The notes under the pieces were generated by a model. It ran no database searches. It was not told the DNA's origin and saw only the letters and a list, made by a program, of their open reading frames with translations. A stretch of 64,000 nucleotides of DNA from Zingiber officinale (Eukaryota > Streptophyta > Magnoliopsida > Zingiberales > Zingiberaceae), in contig NC_055987.1 in the NCBI RefSeq assembly GCF_018446385.1, positions 4,860,705 to 4,924,704 on the forward strand, given 5' to 3'. Shown piece by piece: positions 9,894 to 19,567 of this stretch (the stretch's first letter is position 1; each line of letters starts with the position of its first letter). A program made the position numbers and the translations under genes.

Positions 9894-12800
9894 TCAAGAA
9901 AGCTCCTCTTCTGGATTATCCTGAGGGCATCTGATCATCTCTAGTATGTTCACAACTTCAACCATATCTGGCCTGGTAGATGGCACCTGAGAGGTGCATA
10001 TCAATCCCAATTTTGCAACTGGAAGAGCCTCTTCAACAGGGAATTTCCCGCAAAGTCTTTCATCAATGCATTCCTCCGCCCTTCCATCCTCCAATGCCTC
10101 CCTTACCCAATCGCAAAGGAGCACCACATCATCCTCCATATACTCCACTGGCCTCTTTCCTGTTAGAATCTCAAGCACTAACACTCCAAATCCATATACA
10201 TCACATTTCTCTGTAATCTTCACTGCACGACAAGCAAATTCTGGTGCCATATAACCGAGCGCACTCTGTATCTTGCTACTGAGCACATACCTATCCAGCA
10301 TGGGCAGCAACTTCGCCAATCCATAGTCCCCTACCTTTGCCTCGCCAGCACCATCAAGGAGAATATTGCTAGATTTCAGGTTGTAGTGTATTATTTTGAA
10401 CCGATGGAGATATGCTAAACTTCTTGCGATTCCGAGAATCACATCAAAACGCTCTTGCCATGAGAGGGTGTTAGAGGTAGAGCACTCATGGAGGTGCTTG
10501 TAAAGACTTCCACCTGATACAAACTCATATATAAGAAGTTGAAGTGAAGGAGTCCAGTAATAGCCTTCAAGGCCAACAAGATTTGGATGTTGCACTTTCC
10601 CCAGCCTTTTGACTTCCCTCTCAAAATCTTCTTGCGACTTCACTAAACTTGAGACAGTAAGCTTCTTTATTGCCACAGATCGGCCATCTCTGAGGACTGT
10701 TTTATAAACTGAACCGAAACCTCCTCGACCCAGCTCACAGTCTTTATTCAGAACAGCATGGGCACCAGCACTGAATTCAGGGTCACCACCAGCAAACATG
10801 ACAAGCTTGCCAGAGTTAGTATCAGTGGTCGGAGAATGGCTAATATACTCATCAGAGAGAGCCAATTCTGCAGCAGAATTGGATGTAGCAACACGAACAC
10901 GGAGGTTCAAAACAGTAATTGTAATGATGCCTATGGCAATTATGGCAGCAGCTCCGATGGAAACGAGAGCAGAGATGCTTAACACAATCTTCTTGTGGCT
11001 GCCGTTGGTTGATGAAAACATGGTGTCCGGCAATGAGTCCGGTGATGAGGAGTTGGGGTTAAGTACAATAGGCTTTGGAAGGAATGCAGGGCAAGAGATG
11101 TTGACAACCGATCCACAAAGCCCCGGGTTATCTGTTAAGGATGAGGGAGGGATTTTGTTGAAGAAGCTTCCAGCAGGGAGATCTCCAGAAAGTTGATTGT
11201 GGGAAATGTTGAAGGAAAGGAGGTGGGGGAGGTCAGAGAGTTGCTTAGGAATGGTTCCTGAGAGTTGGTTGAGGGATAAATCGACGACTTGGAGATTCGT
11301 GAGATTGGCCAATGCTTCAGGAATTGCTCCAGTAAGATTGTTTTGAGAAAGATCTCTGTACGAACAATTCAAACAATGAACAATATTTAGAAGTAAGATT
11401 TAGAGCAAAACAAAGCTAAAATCAGTAATACTGTAAGAACTACTATTTGACAAAAAAAAATTAAAGATAAGGATCTCACAAATATGCAAGTAAAGAGCAA
11501 GTTCCTATTTGAGTTGGAATTTCTCCAGAGAGAGAATTCTTCTTCAACCTCAGCTCCTTAAGGGATGTTGCTAGGCCAACTTCTTCGGGAATTTTCCCGC
11601 TTAACCCGTTTCCACTAACATCCACAACTATGAGAGATTTCAGCTCACCTAACCTTGCTGGTATGGAACCATATAGTGAGTTATATGATAGATTGAGGAA
11701 TGTTAAGCTTCTAAGATTCGAGACTTCCTTTGGGAATTTGCTGAAGAAGGCATTGTCAGACAGATCCAACTTCTGGAGAGTTGAATCTATAACTGGAGGG
11801 AATTCGATCGGTCCGGTAAGCTTATTCCCTGATAACAAAATTTGCTCAAATCCTGATTCAAAAACCCATGATGGAAGATTCCCCGTCAATGAGTTCCAAC
11901 TAAAATCCACTTCCAGCAAGCTCCTACAGGCAGCTAGTGAATCCGGCACAGTGCTATTGAAGTTATTTTCAGAAAGTTTCAGCACTTTCAAGTGTTGGAG
12001 ATTGCTCAGTGAGCTTGGAACTGAGCCGGAAAACTGATTCCCCGACAAATCTAGGGCTTCAAGGCTGCTCATTTCTCCAATCCACGCTGGAACTTCCCCG
12101 GAGAAAGAGTTTGAACTCAAGCTCAGGTAGGAACAAGTAGAAAGTTTGCTCAGAGATTCTGGGAGGTCTCCCGACAGCTGGTTATTTCCTACATCTATGG
12201 ACTTCAACAATAAGCAGTCTCCAGTGTCATTCGGCAACCGGCCAGTGAGCTTGTTGCCTCTCAAGCTGATAGCCCTCAGATTGAACATTTTACTGATTCC
12301 GGAGGGAATCTCTCCATCCAGAGAGTTGTAAGATAGGTCGAGCGACCTCAACGCATTCAAAGACCAAATTTGGCTCGGCAAGGAACCGGAAAGCTGGTTC
12401 GCCGACAGGTTCAGCGCCGCGAGAGTGGAGCAAGCGCCCACATCGGACGGAATCTTCCCCGAGATGGAATTTTTCGCCAAGGAGATGTCGCGAATGGACC
12501 TACATTGTCCAAAGAACCCGTCCGGGATCGCGTCGGAGAGGCTGTTTGCGCTGAGATCCAGCGACTGGAGGCTCTCGAGGCGGAGGAAATCAGGGCTAAG
12601 GCTACCTGATAAGTCGTTGTCCGAGAGGGACAGCGTCTGGAGGAACTGGAGCCAGAGGAGGCCGCGGCCGAGCCTGCCGGAGAGACCAAACCCGTCGAGG
12701 TTGAGCTCGGTGACACGGTTCGACTTGGGGTCACATCGGACGCCGGCCCAGCCGCAGGGGCTCTCATCGTCCTCGTTCCAAGACGAGAGCTTGGACTGGG

Positions 12801-12927
12801 AGTCTTCAAGCCCCGACTTGAACACGATCAAGCCGAGGATGTCATCGTTCAAGGACGTAGTGCCGGACTCGACGAGCAGCAAAAGGGACGAGACCAGGAA
12901 AAAGGCTCCAAGACGGAAACTTTTCAT
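9894..12927 (-). CDS. PXC2: LRR receptor-like kinase, PXC2 type
   Basis: Two exons: 12927-11480 and 11355-9894, joined across a 124-bp intron (11356-11479; donor GTGAGA, acceptor GTACAG) in phase 2, giving 969 residues, close to the known length of PXC2. The start is the ATG at 12925-12927; the frame stays open upstream but that part lacks a signal peptide. Order: signal peptide (1-22, MKSFRLGAFFLVSSLLLLV), LRR N-terminal cap with CGWAGVRC, about 20 LRRs to about residue 545, a Cys pair (LCG and SCP), transmembrane helix (about 606-634), kinase domain. The glycine loop GRGGFG (692-697) and the VAIKK lysine (713) are present, but the catalytic loop reads HYNLKSSN (806-813), so the usual catalytic Asp is Asn, and DFG is DYG (826-828). 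PXC2/IRK relatives share this loop, so it is a family trait. Plasma-membrane receptor; in Arabidopsis PXC2 was grouped with kinases related to vascular development. Ligand unknown. Confidence 0.95.
11356..11479 (-). other. PXC2: intron of the PXC2-like gene
   Basis: GT-AG intron of 124 bp, phase 2. It splits the leucine codon of a repeat whose joined reading continues as LDLSQNN, restoring the LRR consensus. A T-rich tract lies on the coding strand before the acceptor. Without splicing the first exon stops three bases past the junction. Confidence 0.92.
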
Positions 12928-13291
12928 CTTCGATGGGTTCGCCGAGCTCAGATCGAGGGTTCCCGAGCTCAAAGACGAGATTTTTTGTGCACCCGAAGAA
13001 GCAAACGGAGGAAAGGAGAGATCTTTACCAAGGGAACGGAGGAACAAGCCAGCTGCAGAGCATATGATACGGAGCTTGGTTTCGGGAGGGAAGGAATAGT
13101 AAAACGCATAGAGCAAGAACAGCTTTTGCTGCTGCGTTTATTGAGGTGTTAAATGCAAATGGCGGAAGTGCGAGAGAGAAAGAGAGAGAGGGGTTGGTGG
13201 AAGAGGAAATGAAGTGAGGAATTGGAGTCTGGTCAGTGCTATGGCAGTGGTGGCACTGGCAGAACGCCAGAATCCAAGGTGAAAAAAACAA
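12928..13291 (-). promoter_or_regulatory. 5' leader/promoter region of the PXC2-like gene
   Basis: The coding strand carries a CT-rich tract (GA-rich on the plus strand, about 13170-13192), typical of plant leaders and core promoters. Several short upstream frames exist here, so translation of the receptor could be affected by upstream ORFs; this is inference. No convincing TATA box seen. Confidence 0.4.
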
Positions 13292-13669
13292 AAGAAAGCT
13301 AAGAAATTCGATAAAAGTTCAAGAACTTAAACCCTGAAATGAATTAGGGTTTGCGGCCCACTGCTGCTTCACGCCGGACCACACCTTTTGCCGCCATCTT
13401 GCTGGGCATTTAATACAATAAACGTTCATAATCAATGCGCACAGCGTCAATGGCCTCGCTTTGTCATTCCTCTTTACCATCCTACGTTTGAGGTTTTTCT
13501 TTTAAAAAATAAATATTAGTTTTTTTATTCTTTTGAGATAGATGTATATATTTTAAAAAAAAATTATTTGAAACTGCACAAAAACAGAAGTCCAGAACAA
13601 AACACCAAAAATTAGGACATACTTGGTTACATATTCGATCTGTCTTATCGTCGGAGTTGGAATGTTGCA

Positions 13670-13873
13670 TCACCGGAAATGCCTGCCGTGGTGGTGGCGG
13701 TGTCGGTGACGACGGTCGTCGAGCCTGAAACATTGCAGCACGGGGAAGGAAACCACAAAGAGGCATCTCCCAAGGCCTCTAAAGACGTAGGAAGCAGCTA
13801 AACAAGGGCAGCAACAGCAAGCCGAGAAAGGCTCATGACTTCCTTCATGGCGATGATGCGTTTCTTCACTCAT
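13670..13873 (-). CDS. small CYSTM-like Cys/His-rich membrane protein
   Basis: 67-residue frame starting MSEETHHRHEG, with a Cys cluster SACCCCPC at about residues 17-24, a hydrophobic stretch to about residue 48 (including RCLFVVSFPVLQCF) and a His/Arg-rich tail ending HHHGRHFR. The order charged/His-rich head, CCCC motif, one membrane segment, basic tail matches the plant cysteine-rich transmembrane module (CYSTM) class of stress-linked membrane proteins. A TATA-like element lies at 13988-13998 on the same strand, giving an expected leader of roughly 90 nt, and a stop precedes the ATG in frame. An overlapping 94-residue frame (13482-13766) is less plausible. The family call rests on composition and motif order, not on an alignment. 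Confidence 0.68.
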   Translation of the reverse strand: MSEETHHRHEGSHEPFSACCCCPCLAASYVFRGLGRCLFVVSFPVLQCFRLDDRRHRHRHHHGRHFR

Positions 13874-13987
13874 CTGAATAAGAAGAATAATTAAGAGAAC
13901 AAGAGAGAAGGTCGCGATAGTTGTGATCGAGCAAGACGAGATTTTGGGGTTTCTTAAACAATCCGAGTTTTTTATGGGGGTGAGGAT

Positions 13988-13998
13988 TTATTATATAA
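13988..13998 (-). promoter_or_regulatory. TATA box of the CYSTM-like gene
   Basis: On the minus strand TTATATAATA sits about 115-125 bp upstream of the ATG at 13873, a normal distance for a plant TATA box followed by a short leader. Assignment is positional. Confidence 0.5.
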
Positions 13999-14348
13999 GT
14001 AATTAAGAAGCATCTGTCGATCATAACAAAGAGGAATATGTTCCTTTGGTTTATTTTATTGTTGGATACAATATGAAGCAAAAAAAATAAATAAATGGGA
14101 AAAAATAATGTTAGGTGAGAATAAGTAGAATTTGCAGTTGTCTTCAGTTGAGTGTTTCCTTCAAGGAGGGGGAAAAAGATATTTTGTTGGTTTAATTGTA
14201 AGAGTAATAATAGATTGTTCTATACCGGATCGATTGGAAATTATGATGACATCGATCGTGATCGGAATCGTACAATGTTATTAAAAAAATTTATAATACA
14301 TGATTAATAATTTTAAAATCTAAAAAAACATTTATATATATTATAACA

Positions 14349-14585
14349 GGGTTAATTCTCAATTTAGTCCCTCGTTATTTAACGTGGTGCTGATTTCGTC
14401 CCTAATTTTTCAATTGACTAAATTTAATCCTCTAATTTTTGAACGTTTTCCCAAATTGATCCTTCCGTCTAAATCCCCGTTAAAATAAACGGGAAGACTT
14501 GTTTAACCGGTGGAAATAACCTATGTCTTGCTGGACAATTCCTAATTTAGTTCCTCATTATTTGACGTAGTCCCGATTTCGTCCA
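14349..14585 (+). repeat. left terminal inverted repeat of the Pack-MULE
   Basis: About 235 bp that pair, with scattered mismatches, to 15412-15648 in inverse orientation. Within it the motif (T)TAGTCCCTC.TTATTT.ACGT recurs twice, so the TIR is itself built of a repeated unit. Confidence 0.85.
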
Positions 14586-14636
14586 AGGATAGTTTTAAAA
14601 TGGAGGTCGTCTGTTACTCTGCGCAGCTCTAGCTGT

Positions 14637-15197
14637 CGGACTCCATGTCGATGCCTGCGAAGCGGGCAAGGGCGGAGGCGACGATGAGGGAGGTGGGATT
14701 GGCGGCCGCCATGGACACTAGAATCGACGGGTGGCACGTCAAAGGCATCAACGACGGCGCGTCAGCATCTGCGTCAAGCTCCTCACCCGGCCGCCGCTCC
14801 TCTTCCTGGACAAGCCCACCAGCGGCCTCAACAGCGTCGCCGCCTATCACGTCGTCCACCGGATCGCGCGCCTCACCCGCCGCGAGAGGATGACGGTCGT
14901 CGTCGCCGTCCACCAGCCCGACAGCAAGGTGTTCGACCTCTTCGATCGCCTCTGCCTCCTCGCCTATGGTAGCACCATCTGCTTCGGCCCTGCTCCGGTG
15001 GCTGCCGAGGTACCAACTCAATCTCAAAGCTCAATTAAGACTTGAATTCTCTCTTTCGATCTATGGAAATTCAGCCTTGCTCAAACTTTTCTCTAGTTCT
15101 TTGCTTCCAACGGTTTCGCCTGCCCTTCTCTGCTCAATCCTTCCGATCATTTTCTCAGAACAATCAACAAAGACTTCGATACGGTCAGTGCTTCTTC
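14637..15197 (+). pseudogene. captured fragment of an ABCG half-transporter
   Basis: Across two frames this encodes the back half of an ABCG nucleotide-binding domain: ATMREVGLAAAMDTRIDGWH, then RVSIC.KLLTRPPLLFLDKP, SGLNS, VVAVHQPDSKVFDLFDRL and YGSTICFGP. After an unspliced intron (about 15009-15098, GTACCA...CTCTAG) come [10 protein letters not shown] and [14 protein letters not shown]. It resembles the WBC11/12-like plant ABCG group. The LSGGQ-type signature is lost by a frameshift near 14755, the Walker B glutamate is Lys (LDKP for LDEP) and SGLD is SGLN. Walker A and the membrane domain are absent. Retained intron shows DNA-level capture. No function expected as a transporter; a transcript could still form. 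Confidence 0.85.
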
Positions 15198-15249
15198 TTT
15201 GCAGCTTATAAACTAACAAAGGAAACAAGTTTCTAAATCTTGAACTCAA

Positions 15250-15648
15250 TCAATGTCAGGATTAGGGAAATAGCGCAAGAATAAAAGCAACTGATCATTT
15301 CCACCGATTAAATAAGTCTTCCCGTCTATTTTAACTGGGATTTGGACGGAATGATTGATTTGGGAAAACATTCAAAAATTAGAGGATTAAATTTGATTAA
15401 TTGAAAAATTAGGGACGAAATCGGTACTACGTCAAATAATGAGGGACTAAATTAGGAATTATCCAGCAAGACATAGGTCACTTCCACCGGTTAAACAAGT
15501 CTTCCTGTTTATTTTAACAGGGATTTAGACGGAAGGATCAATTTGGGAAAACGTTCAAAAATTGGAGGATTAAATTTGGTCAATTGAAAATTTAGGGACG
15601 AAATCAACACCACGTTAAATAACGAGGGACTAAATTGAGAATTAACCC
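15250..15648 (-). repeat. right TIR of the Pack-MULE with tandem duplication
   Basis: The outer part (15412-15648) pairs with the left TIR. The inner part (about 15295-15470) is a second, more diverged copy of much of the same unit in the same orientation (TAAATAAGTCTTCCCGT versus TAAACAAGTCTTCCTGT), so this side carries an imperfect tandem duplication. Confidence 0.75.
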
Positions 15649-15788
15649 TATTATAACATATATAAATTTAAATTAATTGTTAATTTACTTAGTTCACAAG
15701 ATGATTTAATTTAAAGGCTAATAAATCAATCGATGTAGTGGAAATTATTAAAATCTTTGATTTGAATATGGACGCTAAAAATAATATT

Positions 15789-16754
15789 CTAAAACTATTT
15801 GATCCTATCTTAAAGCAGGAAAGATGACGCAATGGACAAGTGACTCGGATGTTGTATGTGTGAAGATCCTTGGTTGGAAAAAAGATGACTTCGAGCAATC
15901 ATGCGTGTCAAAAAGAACGTCAGCACCCAACCTAGGAAGAGGTCCCCAATGTAGTCACTCCGATACTCAAGTCGATGAATGATCAAGTATAAGGCAATGA
16001 ACAGTAGTAAATGAACAATCGATGAGTGATGCGGCGTATGCATAGCGTTCGCGTACCTGCACCTGTAGATGAAGACATCCTTTTATAGTGTTAATGTTTT
16101 CTCTGTGTACGAATCTGGATGCATTGTCAAAAAAGGACAGATCATAATGATGCTCTAACATCATTCTCAAAATAACCCACAATCTCTTCATTTTACAAGG
16201 TTAAAACTTCTAGTGTACAACTTGTATAGGGAGTATTCCCTGATTCTCTAATAGCTGTTGTACAAAATGATAAGAGGAATGTTAGGTCGTTGGGTTGAGG
16301 GGCTCTTAATATACTTATCTGGCAAATCAACCGAGTCCCTTCGGTAGTCCGATCGAATGTCATTTGTCAGCCAGGTCGGATTTAAGGAATACTATTAGGG
16401 ACTCAGTTTTTGCTTGACCTCTCCGCTTAACCAAAGAGTTCGGTTGGTCCACGTGTCTTGCAGTTCCGATCAAATCACATGTCCGATCGGTAAGATCACT
16501 CGATCGAAATACTTAGCCGTGTTATCTCTGAGTGACCGAAAGGACTCAGCACTAAATGGTGCTATCATAGCTCAGGGTTTCCTCGATGCAGAGGGACTCA
16601 AGACCTACTCGACTAAGGGCCTATCGGATAACCTCTCGGTCAAGACGATTGACCGTGCTAGCCCCGAGTGTCAACCCTCCTTAACTTTGACTATTATGTC
16701 AGCCGACCTTCTGAACATTGAATAGACATTTGGGGGTGGGGGCGGGGTAGATCA
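15789..16754 (-). mobile_element. Ty3/gypsy LTR remnant, minus strand
   Basis: Read on the minus strand this parallels the plus-strand LTR of element D (18.5-19.25 kb continued at 36806 and 48034): both have GTTAGAGCAT...ATGCAT, a TATA box (CACTATAAAAGGA at 16079-16090, minus) then CAGGTACGCGA and a downstream ATCGGAGTG. Boundaries are approximate and no TSD was found. The short frames here are part of the LTR. Confidence 0.6.
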
Positions 16755-17786
16755 TGTTGAAGCAATCCCAATGGTCCGCAGGACCATGTGTTTTGTTGTT
16801 TGGGCAAAGGGTTTAAGTTAAATTTACCCTCGTTATTTGATATGTGTACTTGAGTTGTGCAGGACTGCAAGTGACACATATGACTCAGGTTGACGGCTTC
16901 GGGTCCGGTGAAGGATGGAGCATCCGAGGGACCGTGGACAAGGCAGCAAGGACAAGGGCCGATGGAAGCGACTTCAAGGCATACGCGAAGGATGGCATTG
17001 GGGACGAGCCGCGAGCTTGGATACATCCAAGGGACGAGAGCCAAAGGAAATAGGCTTGAAGGCAAGAGGTCAAAGCTGCAAAGAAGAGTCAAGTGAGTCG
17101 TGAGGGTCCGAGTGCTGAAAGAAATGTACTCGGGATGGGAACCCTAGGTATAGGGTTGAACCAGTCGACTGGTACTGGGATCAGTCGACTGGTGGTGAGC
17201 ACAGAAGCTCTCTGTGCCCGAAATGGCTGGGATCAGTCGACTGGTCCTGTGACCAGTCGATTAGTAGATAGGCGTTGAGAGAGCCGTTGGGCTGGCACCA
17301 GTCGACTGGTGCAAGGACCAGTCAACTGGTAACGGGCAAATCAACAAGGCTGATTTCCTTAAGCTCTATAAGAAGGAGCTTGGGATGACTAGCAGAGGTC
17401 GACGAAATTAGACTTGGTTAAAGCCTAATTAGTAGTCACTAAGTGCTCAAAGGTTCCCTTGTGTCCAAGTGTTTTTGGTGAGTATTATGGTGAGGTTTCT
17501 CCACCCACAAGGAGGTTGAGCTAGCCGGAGTTTGCCGGGGACTAATCCACCGACGGATTGAGGGATCGTCCACCTTACGGACACGCCGTGGAGTAGGAGC
17601 AAGTTATCTCCAAACCACGTAAACGAACGTGTTAGCGGTTTACATTTCCATTATTGTATTTGGTGTTTAGCTTTCTATTTGTATTCGTTTGTATTCCGCT
17701 GCGCTAACATCGTAGGAAGCAAGGATTTGGGGGTGGCATCTATCCAACCCCCCTTCAAGCAGGCCGCAAGATCCTCCTACAAATCA
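16750..17786 (+). mobile_element. solo LTR with GTCGAC palindrome array
   Basis: A 1027-bp LTR-like unit (16755-17781) starts TGTTGAAG and ends CTACA, flanked by GATCA (16750-16754) and AATCA (17782-17786), four of five bases matching. A TATA-like CTCTATAAGAAGG lies near 17365-17380, preceded by an array of ACCAGTCGACTGGT-type palindromes (about 17160-17335) and followed by a U5-like stretch. It interrupts older LTR-like sequence. The superfamily is inferred as copia from overall LTR layout. Confidence 0.7.
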
Positions 17787-18499
17787 TTCGTCGTATCACT
17801 GTTGATTTTACAGAATACCAGTTGATTGATATCCAATAACTCACATTTTGGAGAAAAGAAATGGCAGAATATTATTGATCAAACACTAACTCAAAAACAA
17901 CTAAATAAATGTTTAAATAATCTCAAAACCCTAACTCTAACTCTAAAACAAAAAGAAAATAATTAAAATTATAAAATAGTCCAAAAGATAATAAAAAAGA
18001 TCAAAATCTTTCGGGTCTCCGAAAAGGTTTTAAACGATATTTTTTAGTGTAAAACTGGGTGGTTATGGATTTCACCTGATACTTAAGTATAAATTTCTGA
18101 CAAACTTTGATTTGATATATTATATGTCTCGTGGTTCAACTCGAATTAAAAGTTATAGCCTCTTAAAGTTTCTTTCAATCCTACTCCAATTTTGCTATGA
18201 TCCCACTGTACCTACTACATCCCATTGATCCTGCTCTGATTCCATTACAAACAATGATGCTGCACGATATAGGATTGATTTGGCGTTCTGGATCATGTGA
18301 TCCTACAATTCATTATCGTGATTTTGCAAATATGATTGTATTGTACTTGATAATGAGGTGAGTAAGGGTTCAGGACTCCTGACCCACCAATATGCCTAGC
18401 CACTCCAACTTGCCGAGCCGAGTTTCCAACCTCCCGACTCACTGACCTGTCGACCCCACCAACATTTTGACTTCTTTACATGCGGAAAGATGCAATGAT
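17787..18499. other. possible old LTR sequence, unassigned
   Basis: AT-rich non-coding DNA that continues the context split by the preceding solo LTR. On the minus strand it has the feel of a gypsy LTR, but I cannot place ends or match it to another copy in the window. No gene seen. Confidence 0.35.
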
Positions 18500-19252
18500 T
18501 ATTGATACGGTGAATGATGGGGGCCCAAAGTTGGGTTAAAGTCAAGGAAGATGGGGAACATGGCTGTCAAAGTCTAGGAAGGGTCAATACTTGAGACCAG
18601 CGTGGTCTTTCGCCCCGGTCGAGTGGTCATTCGATCAAACCCTTAGTTCGATCGGATCCTAGGTCTCCCAACATCGATGAAATCCTTAGCGATGTTAGCA
18701 TCATTCAGAGCTGAGCCTTTTTCGATGCTCAGGGATATCACGATCAACTATTTCAGTTGAATAATCTAGCCAATCAAACCTATGGTCTGATTTGACATGG
18801 TTAACATTTGGATCGATTAGACTCTTTAACCAACTGAAAAGACTAAGCGGATGCGGAGTCCTTGAGGGGGACATCATTTCTTAGCTCGACCCGGTCGCAC
18901 TTACAAGGGAGTTTCGATCGGATTAAGAGGAGACTCGATTAGCCTGCCAAAAAAGCATAGCCAGGGCCCATTAATCCAACAGTCTGATATTTCTTTTTGG
19001 TGTCTTATACCGCAGTTGTCAGAGAACAAAGGAATATTCCCAATGTCAGCTATACATCAGAAGCTTTTACCTTGCAATGCGCAGAAATTACAAACTCATT
19101 TTAAGAAAAGTGTTAGAGCATTATAATAGTTGGTCCTTTTTAGAAATGCATTAATATTTGTGCACAAAAGAAAGGTGCACTATAAAAGGGGATCTGAATC
19201 TACATGCGCAGGTACACGAGGCTATGATTACACACTCGTTTCTACTATTCCA
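18500..19252 (+). mobile_element. element D 5' LTR, first part (Ty3/gypsy)
   Basis: Contains the U3 and TATA box (CTATAAAAGGGG, about 19180-19191) of a gypsy LTR. It is cut at 19252 by element C; the sequence resumes at 36806, is cut again at 36991 by element B, and resumes at 48034, where it reaches the LTR end and a gypsy-like start of the internal region. It parallels the minus-strand LTR at 15.8-16.75 kb. The left boundary is approximate. Confidence 0.6.
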
Positions 19253-19567
19253 TGTGGGACCCCGTGATTGTTTTGATATAATCAACCAAGTTAGGTTAGA
19301 TCCTGTTTGATTTTATCCCTATATCTAAGTGTGCAGGAGCTTAGGAGCGCAGAAAGTCGAGCAGAAGACGCAGCTAGAGAGAAGGACGACACGGGAAGGG
19401 AGCTGATGGGCTCGGTGCGTCCGAAGGACGAAAGAGCTGCAGAAGAGTATATCAATGGACGAGAAAAACGCGTGTGACATTCGAGGGACGAGAAGCCGTG
19501 ATGGAAGCTTGCTCGAGAAGAAGGTCAAAAATTGGGTTCGGATGAGTCCTATTTCGATTGACCGTAA
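19253..19567 (+). repeat. element C 5' LTR, part 1
   Basis: Matches the first 315 bp of the 3' LTR at 35848 (GTTTTGATGTGATCAACC in one, GTTTTGATATAATCAACC in the other). It is cut at the CGTAA target of element A. Confidence 0.9.

Larger units (their letters stand above)
14339..15658. mobile_element. Pack-MULE carrying an ABCG gene fragment
   Basis: The element (14349-15648, 1300 bp) begins GGGTTAATTCTCAATTTAG and ends with its inverse, and is flanked by a perfect 10-bp duplication TATTATAACA (14339-14348 and 15649-15658). Long terminal inverted repeats plus a 9-11-bp TSD define Mutator-like elements. There is no transposase; instead the interior holds a captured host gene piece (ABC transporter G), which makes it a Pack-MULE. 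It must have moved with a transposase supplied elsewhere. Confidence 0.9.

Noticed and set aside
12425-13099. 224-codon frame on the plus strand
   Set aside because: It is antisense to the GC-rich first exon of the PXC2-like gene and has no domain; a shadow.
13482-13766. 94-codon minus-strand frame overlapping the CYSTM-like gene
   Set aside because: Low complexity and overlapping in another frame; the CYSTM-like reading has a promoter and a coherent motif order.
16694-17103. Overlapping frames of 60-130 codons
   Set aside because: They cross the border of the solo LTR at 16755 and show no domain.
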